DNA of 64,000 bases from Cryptomeria japonica (lineage: Eukaryota; Streptophyta; Pinopsida; Cupressales; Cupressaceae): assembly GCF_030272615.1 (NCBI RefSeq), contig NC_081415.1, forward strand, positions 418,223,757 to 418,287,756, read 5' to 3'. Each line of letters opens with the position of its first letter. Position 1 is the first letter of the stretch. Made by a program: the position numbers and the translations under genes. The notes below the pieces were generated by a model. That model was not told the DNA's origin. It did not search any database and was given only the letters and a program-made list of their open reading frames with translations. This document shows, piece by piece, positions 22,252 to 32,343 of the stretch.

Positions 22252-22827
22252 TAATATGACAGATAAGATAATCCAGGCCAATTGGCCTTTGTTGAAATTT
22301 AGGTCCATTCATGGGTAGTCTAAGGTTAATCTTAGTGGTGTTGGGGGCTCAGATTGTGTTTGGGCTAGACCGGAGCAAGTGTGGATCAAAGTTAACTTTG
22401 ATGGAGCCTCGAGAGGCAACCCGAGAATATCAAGTGCAGGTTGTGTTGCTCGCGATGAGGATGGTTGTGTGGGAGATTTGAAAGAAAGAAACAAATGAAT
22501 TTTTCAGGACAAGGAAGAGCCAACAAAGAAGTTGTGGGATAGAGTAGAAAGGGGCGATTTCAGAAGTTGTTTATGTTTCAATTGGTTGTCATAATAATAT
22601 TTAAGTATCCTTTTAATATGGCGGATAAGCTAATCCAATCCAATTGGACTTTGTTGAAATTTAGGCCCGTTCATGGGCAATCTAAGGTTAATCTTAGTGG
22701 TGTTGGGGGCTCAAATTGTGTTTGGGCTAGACCGGAGCAAGGGTGGATCAAAGTTAACATTGATGGAGCCTCTAGAGGCAACCCGAGAATATCAGGTGCA
22801 GGTTGTGTTGCTCGCGATGAGGATGGC
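22252..22827 (+). repeat. Tandem duplication in LINE copy 1 across the element B site
   Basis: The segment from ttgtgtgggagatttg to gcgatgaggatgg is present twice. Copy one is 14234-14383 plus 22252-22463, and element B lies inside it; copy two is 22464-22827. The junction ggatgg/ttgtgtg at 22463/22464 has about 4 bp of microhomology (atgg). Both copies encode the same linker and first RNase H strand (VNFDGAS / VNIDGAS), diverging by a few percent. The duplication must predate the element B insertion or have arisen with it. Confidence 0.8.
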
Positions 22828-23228
22828 AAAGTCTTATTCAAAGGGGCACAACATTTGCAAGATGTAATGAATAATGAAGCGAAAGCTCAGACAACTTTCC
22901 TTGCAGTAGAGTTGGTGAGCAACTTAAAAGTTTTGAAGGCTCACTTAGAAAGAGACTCAAAAGTTGTTGTTGATGTAATTTCTTAGGGCTCTTCCCCGAG
23001 TTGCCATATCAATAGGTTTATTTCAATCATCTGTTTAAAATTATGAACTTTTCAAGATTTTAGAATTTCACACATTAGAAGGGCAGGCAATGGGGTGGTG
23101 GATTATCTGTCTAATGTGGCATGTGAGTTGGACCCCTGTGCAACCAGGTGCTGGGGAAATGCAGATGAGGAGGTACATTGGACTACCTAGTTGGCATCCA
23201 ATGGAGTTGGTTTTAATGTTTTGAGGTG
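22567..23228 (+). pseudogene. LINE copy 1 RNase H domain relic
   Basis: RVT_3 / RNase H type 1 fold at the end of plant L1 ORF2, which removes template RNA. Motifs in order: GWIKVNIDGASRGNPRISGA (first Asp), MNNEAKAQ (Glu), HLERDSKVVVDV (second Asp), a stop at 22984, then HIRRAGNGVVDYLS (last Asp). About 130 residues of homology. Broken by at least one stop. Confidence 0.8.
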
Positions 23229-23580
23229 ACGTCGAGAGTACTGGACACCATGTTTGCGCAGGGAAGTATGAATTATGACTTTGTCAAGGAAGCTGCATTA
23301 ATGGTTGGAGTGAGACGTTATTCATTGGAATGTTTAAATTCCCTATGCAAGTATAAGTCTTTATTGCAGACATTTCTCACCATCTTGGGAAGTATGTGAG
23401 CCCTCTCATCGTGGTTGAAAGGCGATGAAATGAGGATAACACATTAATGGTGGTTAAATGATCTTAATTTTAGTGCTTTTGTGTGGTTTCTATTTTTATT
23501 CCCTGTTTCTTTTGAGTTGGAGTAATTAAAACTCCCATCTAAGGTTGGTGGAGGAGAACATAGAGCCAGGGTAGCTAGAG

Positions 23581-24180
23581 ATGGAAGCTAATTTTACACT
23601 GAAGACAAAGAAACAACTTTGCCCATTCCTCAAGCCGATTTCAGAGAGGAGATTGAATGACATGTTTCTGTATCGAGATGAAAGGTTGGTGAAGTGTGTA
23701 CAAGGATTGTTGGGCGAATCCATTGGGGTGGGGGAGCACCGTTACAAGATGAACATGGATGTTTACTCGTTAATCTTGGCATGGGGACTGCAATTGGAGC
23801 ATTTTGCGGAGCCAGTGAAGAAGGTGATGCATGCCATTGTCCGAGAGGAGTATTGTTTGGGAATAGAATCAATTTTTTAATGGGTAGTTCGTGGCTAGGG
23901 GTTTGATTTGTGAGAAGGGATTTTGAATTACCATCATTATGTAGAGGAGAATTACATCCCTTTCTCGAGGTGGTGGGATAACCGAACAAGGGAAATCTTT
24001 AGTGGGGAGGCTCGTATTGGGTGGGAAACTTTGAAGGTTTTTGTGATTTAATGGAGGTTGAAGCAGAGCTGTAGTGAGACATTGAAGAGGCTTGAGCACT
24101 AGAAGTAGATGGATCAAGGGAAGAGGCAGGTCTGCAAACGAGGAAGAGGAAGCGAGTGAACCCTAGTTCCTCCAGGTAGT
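23581..24180 (+). pseudogene. LINE copy 1 ORF3 relic (conserved unknown)
   Basis: Starts MEANFTLKTKKQLCPF and continues ERRLNDMFLYRDERLVKC, EHRYKMNMDVYSLILAWGLQ, VKKVMHAIVREEYCLGIESI, then a taa at 23878; homologous residues continue (WVVRG, GFDL, EG) with more stops. A weakly conserved helical and basic end follows (RIGWETLKVFVI, RKRKRV). It matches ORF3 of LINE copies 2 and 3 along its length. It lies about 350 bp after RNase H. I recognise no known domain. Confidence 0.75.
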
Positions 24181-24508
24181 GTCCAAGTTTCTATAATTAA
24201 TGGTGTTTTCTCTTTTTGGGGGGTTTGTGGGGTTAATCCTTGTTTAGTCCTTTTAGCTATCTTTGAAAAACTATTTTTAAATGATTATACTTTATACATT
24301 TTGGCTACTGTAATGAGCCAATTTTGAGTGCTCGAAGTAATTTTGGAGGGTGGGTTTGCATGGTTAGTTTGGGGTTAGTGGTTAGTGGTTTGGAATTGTA
24401 GGGTGGTTTGGAAGATAGTTTTGGGTTTTTTGAAGATGGTTTCGTAGTCTTTGACATTTATTTTGTAAACTTTCTTTAAATTAATAAAATATACTATTAT
24501 CGATAAAA
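24181..24508 (+). other. LINE copy 1 3' untranslated region and tail
   Basis: T/G-rich 3' end with gtggtttggaattg-type repeats, then taaattaataaaatatac and a short gataaaaaaa tail abutting the target duplication. Confidence 0.7.
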
Positions 24509-24524
24509 AAACCATAATCTTTAA
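24509..24524. repeat. Target-site duplication of LINE copy 1, right
   Basis: aaaccataatctttaa, identical to 3511-3526. Confidence 0.85.
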
Positions 24525-25745
24525 CCAAATCGAAATGAAACCCTATTCCTCGATAAATTTGAACCTTAATATTAATCCTAATTAATTATTAAACCAAAAA
24601 AAAAATTGAAATTGAATTGAAGTGAACCCTAACTCTAAACCAAACTAAATCCAAAACATAAACCAAATTAAACCCTAAACCTAAAAAAATATACACTAAA
24701 CTAAATTAAACCCTAAAATTGAAACTAATTGAATATTAAACTAAATTGGACACTAATCCTAACCCTAAACCTATTGCAAGGTGTGTGCCCTTGGTCTCCT
24801 TGTGTTGTGCAGCGCAACTCTTGGGTTTGTGACATGGCTTAACCACCTCCTGTGGATTCTATAAGTCTAGTGGTTGTATCAAGCATTAACAAGTCGATCT
24901 TTTGTTGCAACAACAACCACACTTGTAACAAGTGGTATCACAACATGCTCACAGGTTCAAACCCCTCGCTTGCGCTAGGGAGGATTGTTGCAAGGTGTAC
25001 GCCCTTGGTCTCTTTGTGTTGGGAAAATCAGTGCTTGGGTTTGTGATATGGTTTAACTACCTCATATGGATTCTATAAGTCCAGTGGTTGTATCGAGTAT
25101 TAATAGGTCGATCTTTTGGTGCAACGATAAGCGCACTTGTAAAAAACCAAATTGAATACTAACCCTAACCCTGTACTAAAATGAGCCTTAAACCTAACAC
25201 TAAACCAAAGTAAAATTTAACACTAACTCAAATCGAATTGAATCCTAACCCAAAACCAATTTGAACCTTAACCCTTTACCAAATTGATACCTTACCCTAA
25301 CACTAATTAAAATTGAACCCAAAGCTTAAACCAAATTGAAACCAAATCTTGAACTATATTGAACCATAATCCCAACTTTAAAAAAAATTAACCCTAACCT
25401 TAAACCTAATTATATCCTAAACCAAATCAATCTCTACCCTTGCACTAAAATAAAATAAACCCTAACCTTAAACCAAATTGAGCACTAACCTTAAACTAAA
25501 CTAAACCAAAATTGTCAACTAAATTTTAAACCAAATAGAACCCTAACCCTAAACCAATTAAACACAAATCCTAAACCAAATCAAACCCTAAGTCTAAAAC
25601 TAATCCAAATTGAACCCTAATCCTAAATCAAATTGAATTATGACTATATTCATAAATAAAACTAAACCTTAACCCTAAACCTAAGTGAACCATAATCTTA
25701 ATTCTAATCCTAAATCAAATTGACCCCCAATCCTAAACTTAAACC
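24525..25745. repeat. Degenerate CCCTAAACCAAATTGAA-type array, right part
   Basis: Over 1 kb of irregular units such as aaccctaaaccaaattgaac, aaaccctaacc and ccaaattgaaccc, interrupted by the 214-bp duplication at 24776-25143. The phase drifts and no perfect (CCCTAAA)n run longer than about two units is present. A telomere-derived interstitial array or a satellite of similar wording are both possible. Confidence 0.75.
24776..25143 (+). repeat. Tandem duplication with period 214 bp and a B-box-like motif
   Basis: gcaaggtgtgtgcccttggt at 24776 and gcaaggtgtacgcccttggt at 24990 start two copies; the second is partial. The unit contains tctagtggttgtatcaagc and caggttcaaacccctcgctt, the latter a match to the pol III B-box core. 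It may be a tRNA-derived SINE or a satellite unit placed in the CCCTAAACC array. Confidence 0.6.
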
Positions 25746-27096
25746 TTATTACATTTAAAGGCATAACTCTATAGTGGCTCCACCATTCTTATATGTGAAA
25801 GAAAAACAAAAATAATAAGACTATTGTTTTCTTCCTTATTCAATTAGAAATGATAAGTTTCCTTGCATTGTAGAATGCTATTTTTTAGCATAGCACAATT
25901 TTTTTTTTATTGCCATCACTTCACAATGCATGATAGTACCTTCGATAGAGATATTAGAGTAAAGAAGAGCATTGAAAATTGAGCAATTGGATAGAAGGTA
26001 AACAATGAGCCTGCAATGATCATAACCTTTTGTTATGTGACTCCACTAGGTGATTTGTATGGCTATTGCATTTATCTTTATTAGAGGGTATCATTCAATT
26101 TTGTTACATTTTATCTGCAATCACACAACATATAAAAATTTATTCATTTTGGATTTTGAAATTTTTTGGGTTAGTTATGGTGTTTCAACATCGAATGTTT
26201 GACCATAGATAGGTTTTATTTTGAATTTGAAATAAAAAAATTCTCATGACTTCAAAAAAAATTGTTGCTTCTAGATTAAAATAAATTGACCATTTAGAAG
26301 GTTCAAACCATGAAAAGAGGTTGAACATTTCTCATTTCTTTGGCTTTGAGACAATGGATTGTATAGCATAAATCCATTTAGATTTGCTCCATTTTGAAGC
26401 CGCTTAGGTATACTTTTATCTCATTCACTTTTGGTTTTATCTCAATAAAATGAATTTATTTATTTGTTTTTGTTTTGGAAACAAAATAACCCATCTACCG
26501 TGCCTTTAATAGGAAAGTTTTATTTATGCATCTTTAGTTTTTGGTGGCCTACAAATTTGTATTTGAACTTAGTAGGATAGACAATGAATGCAATTTCATC
26601 TATTGCAATTAGTTTTGAGTAGCGACATAAATACATGTTTAAAATTTGAAGAATTCAAAGGTATATAATAGTAGCTTTTGTATCTTTATGCTTCCATGCA
26701 TCTGAATTGATGGAATGCTATTGTAGATGCTAAAATTAAATTGGAATAGTTTTTTCCTTGGTTTTATTACTATGAAAAGATAAGAATTGTGAGGATCCAA
26801 TAAAGAAACTGACTAAATATTTTTCTTTTTCTTCTTATTTTGCCTCTTTTATTTTATGCCAGCAGGAAAAAGAGTGGCAAAAAAAGTTTATAGTCCTAAT
26901 TTATTTTATAGTCCTAACGTTTAATACCATTGTTTTAGCTTTGTTATAAGAAAACACCATTCAGTGAACTTCTTTTTTGTAATGATTAGTCATTAAAATT
27001 TGTATGACGTACATATTTTTTTATGGCTATGATAATTTGATTTGGCTATAAGCTTTTTTTTAATGGCATCTTTATCCTTTAAATTGATTATAATAA
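25746..27096. other. AT-rich intergenic DNA, nothing recognised
   Basis: No open frame of note, no terminal repeats and no RNA gene seen on either strand. Long T and A runs. Confidence 0.6.
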
Positions 27097-27117
27097 TTTG
27101 GTTGATTTATTATTATT
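27097..27117. repeat. Target-site duplication of LINE copy 2 (pair at 29556-29576)
   Basis: tttggttgatttatt plus attatt on both sides. It may be slightly shorter, because the LINE tail has similar tta repeats. Confidence 0.8.
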
Positions 27118-27585
27118 ATTATTTGCTCATTTTATTAATATTCAAAGATAGTCTTACAAAAACATAATAGTATCTTCCACAAAAGTTCACAGATTACCCA
27201 AAAAAGACAACCCCCACACCTAAAATGAGTCATTACAAAATGCTCCCATATGAAAATGACAACCACGCTTTCAAAAACAATCTACCCCAATCTACCTCTA
27301 TCCTACCAATCTAGGAAGTTAACAAAAAAGTGGATAACCACTACAGACAAAATTAACCCAATTAACTAGATGTTTATAAACTCACTGTCTTCACTTGCAT
27401 CGCAGGCCAGAATCTTCATCGTAATTTCTCTCCTTTGTCTCCCTTCACTTCCTCAGACGTAACACTCTCCTCACAGTACCCTCTACTTCGACTTTAGCAA
27501 TTTCTATAACTATATCCAATTCATTGATTTCCACCACAAATTTTAAGGCTTCCCAACCACGCTTTGCCTTTGCTCTGCGGTGCAC

Positions 27586-28784
27586 CTAACATAGACCTCT
27601 CAACCACCTGAGAAATGGAATCAAACCTATTTGGTTACTGCAAACATCCGCTTCCATGCCTTCTCGCACATCAAATCCTACACCCGACACAACCCATTCC
27701 AAAAATGATTCCATCCCTACCAAAAAATCCTCATGATCTATCATTTCCATGACCCGCCTCACCGTGCCTGTATTCTCCCCCACTTCCAATCCCCACACCA
27801 TCATCAATGAGTAAATGTCCATTCTCGTCGTATATCTTGGTGCGGTCACCGGTTAGGAGGGACCTCAAAGACATCAATCTGGACTGGTTAAAAAGAGTAA
27901 ACACAACGGAAACACAAGGATATGATGGAGGCAATGCATAACATAATGAATTATATCATGAAAATTGATTACAATCAACCGATAACATCTAGATTACAAA
28001 AACCGGCTCACTGGCTTGCTAAAACATGCTCAATTACAGAACAGGTCACAACCGGGACCTCAAATCTTAAGATCTAGCTTTTATGTTCTGTCTACCACCT
28101 TCAATATCATTCTAATGCTTAATTACAATGATTTATATGATCCAAGGGATCTCGTTGGCCCAAAAAGGGATCAAATACCAAAGAACAAGACCTAACGTGT
28201 AAAACCAACAAGGTCGACCTCCACCAAAGAGATTCCTTCGAAAAATCCAAAGGATGAAGTGCGGATCAAAGGGAAGGTCGACCACATGCCAAGGAACATT
28301 AGAATCAATGCTCAGGGCTCTGCAAGCTACGAAAGGGATATGGTAGATCACTAATGCAAATAGGTCCAGGCAACTAGTACCAAAAAACTGTCTCGGAAAC
28401 CGGTAGCAATAACTCGACGAAAAATGCTCCAAATGCTCCATGGTTTGGGAATAAGGTAGATGATCAAGTCCTCAAGCAAAATCCAACTCCTCAAGATCCA
28501 GTGAGCCAATGCCAGAAAATGCAAAATGAAATGCTGAAACTGCAAAACAGAAAGCAAAACTAAAAGGAAATATTTTTGGTTGATGCAAGATTGCCAAGAA
28601 CTGGGGATGCTCCTGCATCATATCGATGCTTAACCAGGTTAAACACACCACCCACAATGATAGCCACACATTGTGGCAATAATTCATCTGAAAACCTGAA
28701 CATTCCTCTAAGCCTTTTAATTGTTAAGTCCCCATAGAAAGGACATAACTGCTTATTTCTTCTCAATGTGAAATTAGCCTCCAT
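27586..28784 (-). pseudogene. LINE copy 2 ORF3, split by a solo LTR
   Basis: The first part (28784 down to 28621) reads MEANFTLRRNKQLCPFYGDL, IKRLRGMFRFSDELLPQC and VKHRY. The second part (27837 down to 27586) continues TTRMDIYSLMMVWGLEVGEN, VRRVMEMIDHEDFLVGMESF, LEWVVSGVGFDVREG and IPFLRWLRGLC, then a stop. Past the stop the frame continues with RAKAKRGWEALKFVVEINEL and a basic end (RRVLRLRK). Apart from the LTR it is the cleanest N-terminus of the three copies. Function unknown. Confidence 0.75.
27838..28620. repeat. Solo LTR, 783 bp, inside LINE copy 2
   Basis: Plus strand begins TGGTGCGGTCACC and ends CTCCTGCATCA (TG...CA). It is flanked by 5-bp tatct (27833-27837) and tatcg (28621-28625), one mismatch. 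Removing it restores the ORF3 frame (HRY-TTRMDIYSL). No gag-pol attached. A solo LTR formed by LTR-LTR recombination is the simplest reading; a small non-coding element is the alternative. Confidence 0.75.
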
Positions 28785-29029
28785 TTCTACTCCACCACCA
28801 CACACTACATTGCTCAAATTCACCCCTGCAAAAACCTTATGCGAAAAACTTGTCTTTCTTCACAATAAAGCCTTAATGGATGATGGGACATTAACTTAAT
28901 TGTATGTTCTATCAGCTTGGCAGCCAATATTAATACGTATCCAAGTTTAAAATGTTTGCCACCTCTTACCACCTCAACTTTGCTCTTCATACTTATCCCA
29001 TGTACTAAAATCATTATTACAGAATCCTT

Positions 29030-29510
29030 ACTCCTCTTCAAATAAAACCTGCCGAAAATATTCCATTTTTAAATCTCCAATCGTATTAAAGGACAAAGCC
29101 CATTTATAAAGGATATCAGCTTCCACATTTCCTGCTCGACTTACATGACTTACTTGGTAATCATCAAAAAATTTAAGTTCTTCAATTATACTATTAATCC
29201 AATTTTGCAAGTGTCGCGCCTCTACACATCCCTTCATTATAGCTTGAATGACAATCAAGAAATCCCCCTCTAGATGTAATTTCCTAACACCCAACTTCTT
29301 ACCAATTCTAACTGCTAATAATGTCGCTGATAGTTCTGCTATATTATTTGTGTCTTCATCAAGCTTTTGAGCACCTAAAGCTACCCCTCACCCTTCCAAT
29401 CCCGTACAATGACCCCTACCCCAGATGGTCCAAGATTACCTTTAGAGGCACCATCAAAATTAAATTTCCACCACCCCTCCAAGGGTCTCTCCCACTCCTC
29501 ACTAGAAAGA
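29030..29510 (-). pseudogene. LINE copy 2 RNase H relic
   Basis: Minus-strand frames: GWWKFNFDGASKGNLGPSG (first Asp), a frameshift, DEDTNNIAELSATLLAVRIG (Glu), VRKLHLEGDFLIVIQAIMKG (second Asp) and VSHVSRAGNVEADILYKWAL (last Asp). Stop near 29028. It is closely related to the domain in LINE copy 3 (KNLHLEGDSLIIIQAIMNG). Confidence 0.8.
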
Positions 29511-29576
29511 CACACATTGCTAGTTTGAACCCAACTTTGCCCCTTAACGAGCCAGTTTGGTTGATTTATTATTATT

Positions 29577-30279
29577 GTCCATAAATTGAAATTAATTTAA
29601 GATTATAAATGATTTAAGATTTAGAATATTGTCTTTTAGTATTAATTCATTTAAGTTGACGCGCATTTGGACGTCAACAAATTTGTCAATTTAAAAAAAA
29701 AAATCATTTCTTTTATTATTATAGATTTAACAATTTTTAAATGTAAAGTTTTTTGTTTTAAATAAACAAAAACATTTCTTTTATTATTGTCAATTTTATA
29801 AGTGTCAAATGTAAAGTTTTTTTGTTTTTAAACCTGAAAATATATATTGATGCAAAAATTACATTTAAAAAAATATTAAATAATAAATTGTCATGATAAG
29901 GATATTCTTTCTAAAAATAGACTTAATTAAAGTAAGTTTCTAAATTCATATTTAAAATATTTATGATAATTTCTAATTTTGTAGATGTAATTGATAATAA
30001 TCTTAATTTTGTAGATATAATTGATGATAATATTAATTTTGTAAATGAAATTGATAATGATCACTTTTGAAATCTTCAATCAAGAAACATATCGACATCT
30101 AGACACCAAGGAATACAATATTTTGTAGAAGTAAAACATAAAAAATATATAATTTTTTTGGGTAAAATTATGCTAAAATATTCATTCAATAGAATAGTAA
30201 TGCTCCTACTAAAAAAAATTGTTCATTATTTAAAACAAAAATTTAAATTGGTCTAATTGGAAAGTTACTATCATCGTAT
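29577..30279. other. AT-rich spacer with two short tandem repeats
   Basis: Near 29700-29830 a segment with catttcttttattatt and aaatgtaaagttttttgttt occurs twice. At 29973-30060 three units of about 31 bp (taattttgtagatgtaattg, then ataa) follow each other. No gene seen. Confidence 0.6.
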
Positions 30280-30393
30280 CAATTCTCAATTTCATCATGT
30301 TTCTAAAATTTAATTACTTAAAAGAAATTAAGATTATGTCAAAAGTATTTTTCCATATTTATAAATATCAATATAGTATCAAAATTGCTATTT
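30280..30393. repeat. AT-rich tandem unit, left of LINE copy 3
   Basis: Same unit as at 2415-2835 (ttaattacttaaaagaaatt, tttataaatatcaatatag). It is cut by the LINE and continues at 37983. The last 13 bases (30381-30393, aaaattgctattt) are the target duplication. Confidence 0.7.
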
Positions 30394-30422
30394 CAGTAAT
30401 AAAGTTAAGAGTTTTTTTTTTA

Positions 30423-32343
30423 ATGGCGGAGCGGAGCAGGTTCGATGGTTTCAGGCGTCGCGAGGGTTTTACCTACAGAGAGGATGCGGGGAGGAGATGG
30501 CCTTTTGGGAGAAATCACAGTCACGGCTAGAAGGCAAATGGTCAAACATCACAGCGTCAACGCTCCTGGGCATGGAAGGCTCCGGGGAATGCCAAGCCAT
30601 GGGTGAGAAAGAAAGCAGAAGGCCCTAAATCACCCTGGAAGCACTCGGTAGGCTTCTTTCGGGGATATCGTGATCTAGGAAATGGCCCTAAAGTGGATTT
30701 CAATATAGTGAAGGAGAAATTCTGGCGGCCAAAGATGTCTTCCGAAGTGATTAAGATCCTAGAGGTAAACCCTAATGCCATTTTTAATCATGTTATGACA
30801 GTTGAGCTTTCAAGCGATGCATGGAAAGATTCTCTCAGCTTTCTGACAAACAAAGGCCTTTTTGTTAAATGGAGTGGGATATGGCCGACTTTCACCAAGT
30901 TTAGGAAATGGTGTGACAAAAACTGGGGTGAATGTATGGATCTGAAAACTTTGGGTAACAGCTATTATTTAGTAATATGCCCAACTGCTCAGGACAAAGA
31001 TTGGATTCTAGAAAACGACCCTTTTTTATTGAAGGAAAAGGTTTAAACATTTCAACTTGGACTCCAAATTTTAATCCAAGTGAAGCCTCAATAGAAAAAA
31101 CCCTAATTTGGATTAAATTGCTAGGCCTACCCTAGGAATATAAGGATTCAGAAACCCTGAAACAAATAGGCAACCACTTGGGGGAGTTTGTAATGTCAGA
31201 AGAAATTGTAGACCCAACTAACTACAACATGATTTCAAGGTTATGCATAAACTGGCAAATAGTGCACAACCTGCCAAATACTCTAGAAATTAAAACGGGG
31301 GTGGGGATTTGGAAACAAAAAATAATGCTGGAGGAAGACATGGAATCCTGTGCAAAATGCACCAACAAAATCCATCCACCAGGTTTTTGCAATACAGAAA
31401 CAAAAGGCAAAGAGAGTATGCCACAAGTTCTGGAGAAGGAAATCATTAGATTGACTGAAGGATATCATGGAGAAAAACAGTGGAATGAGAAAGATTGGCA
31501 GATTCACCCTCAAGCAGTATGTAGCGGAGACTTTGTCAAGGGAATCAAGCCGATCACAGTCAACTATCAGAAGACAATCATTGATGAGACTTTCATGGCA
31601 GAGGTTCACTCATTCGATCATTTAAATGAGAACAAGGAGCCAGAGGAAAGTTTCGAAGGCTGCTTACACATTAACACTGGGAAAGCAGGAAGTTTAAGAG
31701 GAGATGGAATCGGGGAAGGTGATAAGAGGGAGGTGACTTTTGTTGAGGAGGTAAGCAAAATAGACCCACTGGAAAACAAAGCCCCACCTCAAGAGGAAGA
31801 GACTTCATCTACTCAAATGTGTAAGGTAATCATTAAGGCTACACAGGAGGGGACCAAGAAGACCACTCCCTCCCCCAATGCAGAGATCTTCGTGATGGAC
31901 AACATTATCTGATCAAATCAGGCGATTGATACAAATTTGGAGCAATTCCAATCTCTGTGCAACTCAGAGAAGTAAAAAAAAACACAATTTCACTAGGGGA
32001 GCACATAATATATAAGGATATCCAAATCTCTCCAATCAAAAATTTAAACAGTTCCTTTGAAAAGGTAGAGGACAGCGGTGGGATATTTTCTGGATCAGAT
32101 TATGATTATGGATACTCAGGTTTTCAGGATGAAGAGGATGAATTAGGACTGGTAGTAATCGAAGGAATATCAGGGAGGTGATCACTGGAAACCTCCCTAT
32201 CCCTCCAAACCAAGGCCAAGGTTAGGGAGAAAAAGAAAAGAGGGCCAAAGTAAAATAATTTCAAACTGGAATTGGCAGGCAACGCAGCAGGCCAAAGCAA
32301 ATTGAGATCGGGAAAAGTCTATGCCTTTTCCCTAGAGCAATGA
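30423..32343 (+). pseudogene. LINE copy 3 ORF1 (DUF4283 and CCHC knuckle)
   Basis: Nucleic-acid-binding ORF1 protein of plant L1 elements. Start atg at 30423 (MAERSRFDGFRRREGFTYRE). tag at 30528 is in frame. A DUF4283-like part covers about 30780-31130 (GLFVKWSGIWPTFTKFRKWC, SYYLVICPTAQDKDWILEND), with a frameshift near 31040 and tag at 31133. The CCHC knuckle CAKCTNKIHPPGFC lies at about 31350-31392. A long acidic middle and a C-terminus GYSGFQDEEDELGLVV follow, with tga at 31910 and 32179 and taa at 32251. The conserved end KLRSGKVYAFSLEQ stops at tga 32341-32343, overlapping the ORF2 atg. Confidence 0.8.

Larger units (their letters stand above)
3527..24508 (+). mobile_element. L1-type LINE copy 1, interrupted by two LTR elements
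   Basis: The order on the plus strand is: a 5' region (3527-4100); an ORF1 relic (4100-4723, resuming 10335-10768); an ORF2 relic with endonuclease, reverse transcriptase and zf-RVT (10765-14378, resuming 22252); RNase H (to about 23230); an ORF3 relic (23581 on); and a 3' end with an ataaaatata...gataaaaaaa tail. Element A occupies 4724-10329 and element B 14384-22246. Without them the LINE is about 7.5 kb, like copy 3 of the same family. Many stops and frameshifts show it is old and dead. Target duplication at both ends. Confidence 0.85.
27118..29555 (-). mobile_element. L1-type LINE copy 2, 5'-truncated, with a solo LTR inside
   Basis: On the minus strand from 29555: the start of RNase H (GWWKFNFDGASKGN), the rest of RNase H, a spacer, ORF3, and a 3' end at 27118 in an AT-rich tail with taataataataa. 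A 21-bp target duplication beginning tttggttgattta is present at 27097-27117 and 29556-29576. Everything upstream of the last part of ORF2 is missing, a typical 5' truncation. A 783-bp solo LTR splits ORF3. Confidence 0.85.

Noticed and set aside
24525-25745. A true telomere
   Set aside because: No long perfect CCCTAAA run; units are irregular and mixed with AAATTGAA. Only an interstitial, telomere-like array can be supported.
28133-28687. Minus-strand frames of 68-102 codons within the solo LTR
   Set aside because: Overlap each other in different frames, Trp/Leu/Phe-rich, no domain; the block has LTR ends instead.
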